NCBI GenBank assembly: GCA_023266245.1
Contig: JAHFRO010000120.1
Location: 1-7,255, forward strand
Length of the DNA: 7,255 nucleotides
Direction: 5' to 3'
DNA from: Betaproteobacteria bacterium
GTDB taxonomy: Bacteria > Pseudomonadota > Gammaproteobacteria > Burkholderiales > SG8-41
The position numbers and the translations under genes are program-made. A model generated the notes under the pieces. The model was not told the DNA's origin. It did not search any database and saw only the letters and a list, made by a program, of their open reading frames with translations. Below, one piece after another: positions 6,013 to 7,255 of the stretch. Each line of letters begins with the position of its first letter. Positions within the stretch are counted from its first letter, which is position 1.

Positions 6013-6029
6013 TCATCCCTCATCCCTCA
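5995..6029 (-). repeat. Inverted TGAGGGA heptamer array, right terminal repeat of the cassette
   Basis: Read on the minus strand from 6029: TGAGGGA, TGAGGGA, TGAGGGG, GGAGGGA, TGAGGGA; 33 of 35 bases match the left array. The first TGA (6027-6029) is the stop codon of the Bug receptor gene. The minus strand, which is the sense of that mRNA and of the leader of the four-helix-bundle gene, has five G-runs including a run of six, again a G-quadruplex pattern. Confidence 0.88.
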
Positions 6030-7010
6030 GTCTATTCGGGCTCCCGAATCCTTCACGGCCTTGGCCCACTTCGCGACTTCCGACTTGATGTAGGCCGCGT
6101 ACTCGGCGGGCGTGGTGGTAAACGGGTCGGCACCCTGTTCGCTCAGGAACTTGCTCATGGCGGGCTCCTTCACGATTCTCACCACCGCGGCGTTGAGCTT
6201 CTCGACGATCGGCGCCGGGATGCCGGCAGGACCGACGAGGCCATTGGCGCCGCTCGCTTCGAACCCCGGCACGCCCGCTTCGTCTATGGTCGGCACGTCG
6301 GGCAGCGCGGCGATCCGCTTCGCGGTGCTCACTGCCAGCGCGCGCAGCTTGCCCGACTTCACATGCGGCACCGCCGAGGGCGAGGTAGCGAACGTGAGGG
6401 CGACGTGCCCGGCCAGCAGATCGGTCATCGCCGGCGGCGCGCCCTTGTAGGGCACGTGCACGATGTTGATCCCGGTCCTCGACTTGAACAGCTCCGCGGT
6501 GAGGTGCGGCTGGCTGCCGTTGCCCGCCGAGCTGTAGTGGAGCTCGCCCGGCCGCTTCTTCGCGTAGGCGATGAACTCCTTCACCGTTTTCACCGGCACC
6601 GACGGGTGGACGGCGAGCACCTGCGAAGTCGTCGCGATCAGCGTGATCGGCGTGAAGTCCCTGACCGGGTCGTAGGCGAGCTTGCTGTAGAGGCTGGGGT
6701 TGATGGTGTGTATCGTCGACGCCGCCAGCAGGGTGTAGCCGTCGGGCGGCGATTTGACGACGATCTCGGCGCCGATGTTGGCGCTCGCGCCCGGACGGTT
6801 GTCGACGATGACCGGCTGCTTCCACTCCTCGGTGAGCTTCTGGCCAATGGCGCGCGACAGGATGTCGGAAGTGCCTCCGGCGGGGAACGGCACGACGATG
6901 CGGATCGGCTTCGCCGGATACGCCTGCGCCCACGCGCCGGGCGCGCAGGTTATTGCGCCCACGGCGAGGCATAGCGCGGTCAGCGACCGCATCACGCGTT
7001 CGGTCTTCAT
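6027..7010 (-). CDS. Tripartite tricarboxylate transporter substrate-binding protein (Bug/TctC family)
   Basis: Periplasmic receptor that captures a small molecule, often a carboxylate, and either delivers it to a TctAB-type permease or acts in sensing. From ATG 7008-7010 it has 327 residues. A signal peptide shows a basic start (MKTERVMR), a hydrophobic core (about 9-23) and an AWA-QA cleavage site after residue 28. The mature protein opens with the family hallmark YPAKPIRIVVPFPAGGTSD (31-49), followed further on by GNGSQPHLTAELFK and HVPYKGAPPAMTDLLAGH, and it ends as expected for the family. An upstream in-frame ATG at 7082 is rejected because GGAGGAG (7014-7020) lies just before 7010 and the signal peptide begins there. 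No TctA/TctB permease genes are visible, as is usual for orphan Bug receptors. Its stop TGA (6027-6029) is the first part of the right heptamer array. Ligand unknown; one tied to the neighbouring CoA pathway is a guess. Confidence 0.95.
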   Translation of the reverse strand: MKTERVMRSLTALCLAVGAITCAPGAWAQAYPAKPIRIVVPFPAGGTSDILSRAIGQKLTEEWKQPVIVDNRPGASANIGAEIVVKSPPDGYTLLAASTIHTINPSLYSKLAYDPVRDFTPITLIATTSQVLAVHPSVPVKTVKEFIAYAKKRPGELHYSSAGNGSQPHLTAELFKSRTGINIVHVPYKGAPPAMTDLLAGHVALTFATSPSAVPHVKSGKLRALAVSTAKRIAALPDVPTIDEAGVPGFEASGANGLVGPAGIPAPIVEKLNAAVVRIVKEPAMSKFLSEQGADPFTTTPAEYAAYIKSEVAKWAKAVKDSGARID

Positions 7011-7013
7011 TGG

Positions 7014-7020
7014 CTCCTCC
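7014..7020 (-). promoter_or_regulatory. Strong ribosome binding site of the Bug gene
   Basis: GGAGGAG on the minus strand, with the core GGAGG 5 nt before the ATG at 7010. It fixes the start at 7010 and not at the in-frame ATG 24 codons upstream. Confidence 0.8.
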
Positions 7021-7107
7021 TCTCCTGTCTCGGGAAACCAGCTTAGCAGCACTCTTTCCGCCGCGGCAAGCAACCAAGTCATGCCGGGAAGCGTCGCTGC
7101 CGCGCTG

Positions 7108-7116
7108 TGTTATGCT
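7108..7116 (+). promoter_or_regulatory. Possible extended -10 for the divergent Bug-like gene
   Basis: TGTTATGCT has the TG motif plus a TATGCT hexamer, about 45 nt ahead of the ATG at 7161. No clear -35 is present. The rest of the 150-bp gap (7011-7160) holds the leader of the minus-strand Bug gene; I see no convincing operator. Confidence 0.3.
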
Positions 7117-7160
7117 GCGCCCCTTCCGGCGGCCGGGGGTCGCCACCAATACAGCAAAAC

Positions 7161-7255
7161 ATGAACGGCACACGGCAATCTTGGCGACCAAAGCGCGAGG
7201 TGGAGATCATTGCGGGAACGCCGCCGGGGGGTGGGCTGGACCGGTCGGCGCGCGC
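7161..7255 (+). CDS. Bug/TctC-like substrate-binding protein, N-terminal fragment
   Basis: Only the first 31 codons are in the window. After MNGTRQSWRP the sequence reads KREVEIIAGTPPGGGLDRSAR. This matches the opening of Bug-family receptors (PIRIVVPFPAGGTSD in the neighbour): a beta strand, a glycine-rich loop and a conserved Asp. Unlike the neighbour it has no hydrophobic signal sequence from this ATG. The only in-frame alternative noted upstream, GTG at 7107, also gives no signal-like segment. It is therefore either a cytoplasmic member of the family or its start is misjudged. The Shine-Dalgarno is weak (AGCAAA). Divergent from the secreted Bug gene across 150 bp. Confidence 0.7.
   Translation, partial: MNGTRQSWRPKREVEIIAGTPPGGGLDRSAR

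Larger units (their letters stand above)
5481..6029. mobile_element. Candidate repeat-bounded cassette carrying an S23-type four-helix-bundle gene
   Basis: A 549-bp unit bounded by terminal inverted repeats of 35 bp that match at 33 positions. Each repeat is five TGAGGGA heptamers reading inward, and between them lies a single small gene of the S23/IVP four-helix-bundle family. The interior is visibly poorer in GC than the genes on both sides. Each terminal repeat starts exactly at the stop codon of the adjoining convergent gene. I see no transposase, no integrase, no reverse transcriptase and no obvious target-site duplication, so any mobility would need factors in trans. That this is a mobile unit is inference from the symmetry, not proof. 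Confidence 0.45.

Noticed and set aside
5481..6029. Diversity-generating retroelement, because S23 resembles Avd
   Set aside because: No reverse transcriptase, no template/variable repeat pair with adenine-biased changes, and the protein fits the S23 group directly.
5481..6029. 23S rRNA intervening sequence
   Set aside because: The flanks are protein-coding genes, not rRNA.
5888..6088. Small plus-strand frame across the right heptamer array
   Set aside because: Antisense to the S23 leader and the Bug 3' end; Pro/Ser-rich translation from repeat bases.

Overview
The window looks like a chromosomal stretch of a GC-rich betaproteobacterium, most likely Burkholderiales or a close relative. This rests on high-GC codon use, two Bug/TctC-type solute receptors side by side (a family strongly expanded in that group), and a catabolic cluster built around CoA thioesters. 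The assignment is inference; there is no rRNA or marker gene here.

Layout. (1) Positions 1-4113, minus strand: a three-gene cluster read right to left. It holds an ADP-forming acyl-CoA ligase (alpha and beta parts fused), an acyl-CoA dehydrogenase whose start overlaps the ligase stop by 17 nt, and a short-chain dehydrogenase/reductase cut by the left window edge. Together they could activate an organic acid to its CoA ester, desaturate it, and oxidise a hydroxyl to a ketone; the actual substrate is not visible. The dehydrogenase and the SDR are separated by 212 bp dominated by an inverted array of a CACAGAG-type nonamer. (2) Positions 4114-4232: a divergent promoter region with back-to-back -10 boxes and a small perfect palindrome. 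(3) Positions 4233-5483, plus strand: an MFS transporter that may move the substrate or a product of the cluster. (4) Positions 5481-6029: a 549-bp cassette between two convergent genes. It consists of a 35-bp (TGAGGGA)5 array, a small S23/IVP-type four-helix-bundle gene of visibly lower GC, and an inverted 35-bp copy of the array. (5) Positions 6027-7010, minus strand: a secreted Bug-type solute receptor. (6) Positions 7161-7255, plus strand: the start of a second, divergent Bug-like protein without a visible signal peptide, cut by the right edge.

The metabolic genes are ordinary. The most unusual signal is the cassette at 5481-6029. It is bounded by near-perfect terminal inverted repeats made of heptamer arrays, and each array begins exactly with the TGA stop codon of the flanking convergent gene. 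The second, unrelated repeat cluster (648-833) also begins exactly at a stop codon, the TAG of the acyl-CoA dehydrogenase. Both point to small repeat-bounded elements sitting precisely at gene ends. The four-helix-bundle family is otherwise known from 23S rRNA intervening sequences and, through the homologous Avd protein, from diversity-generating retroelements. The cassette is therefore the best candidate here for an under-described mobile or domesticated element.
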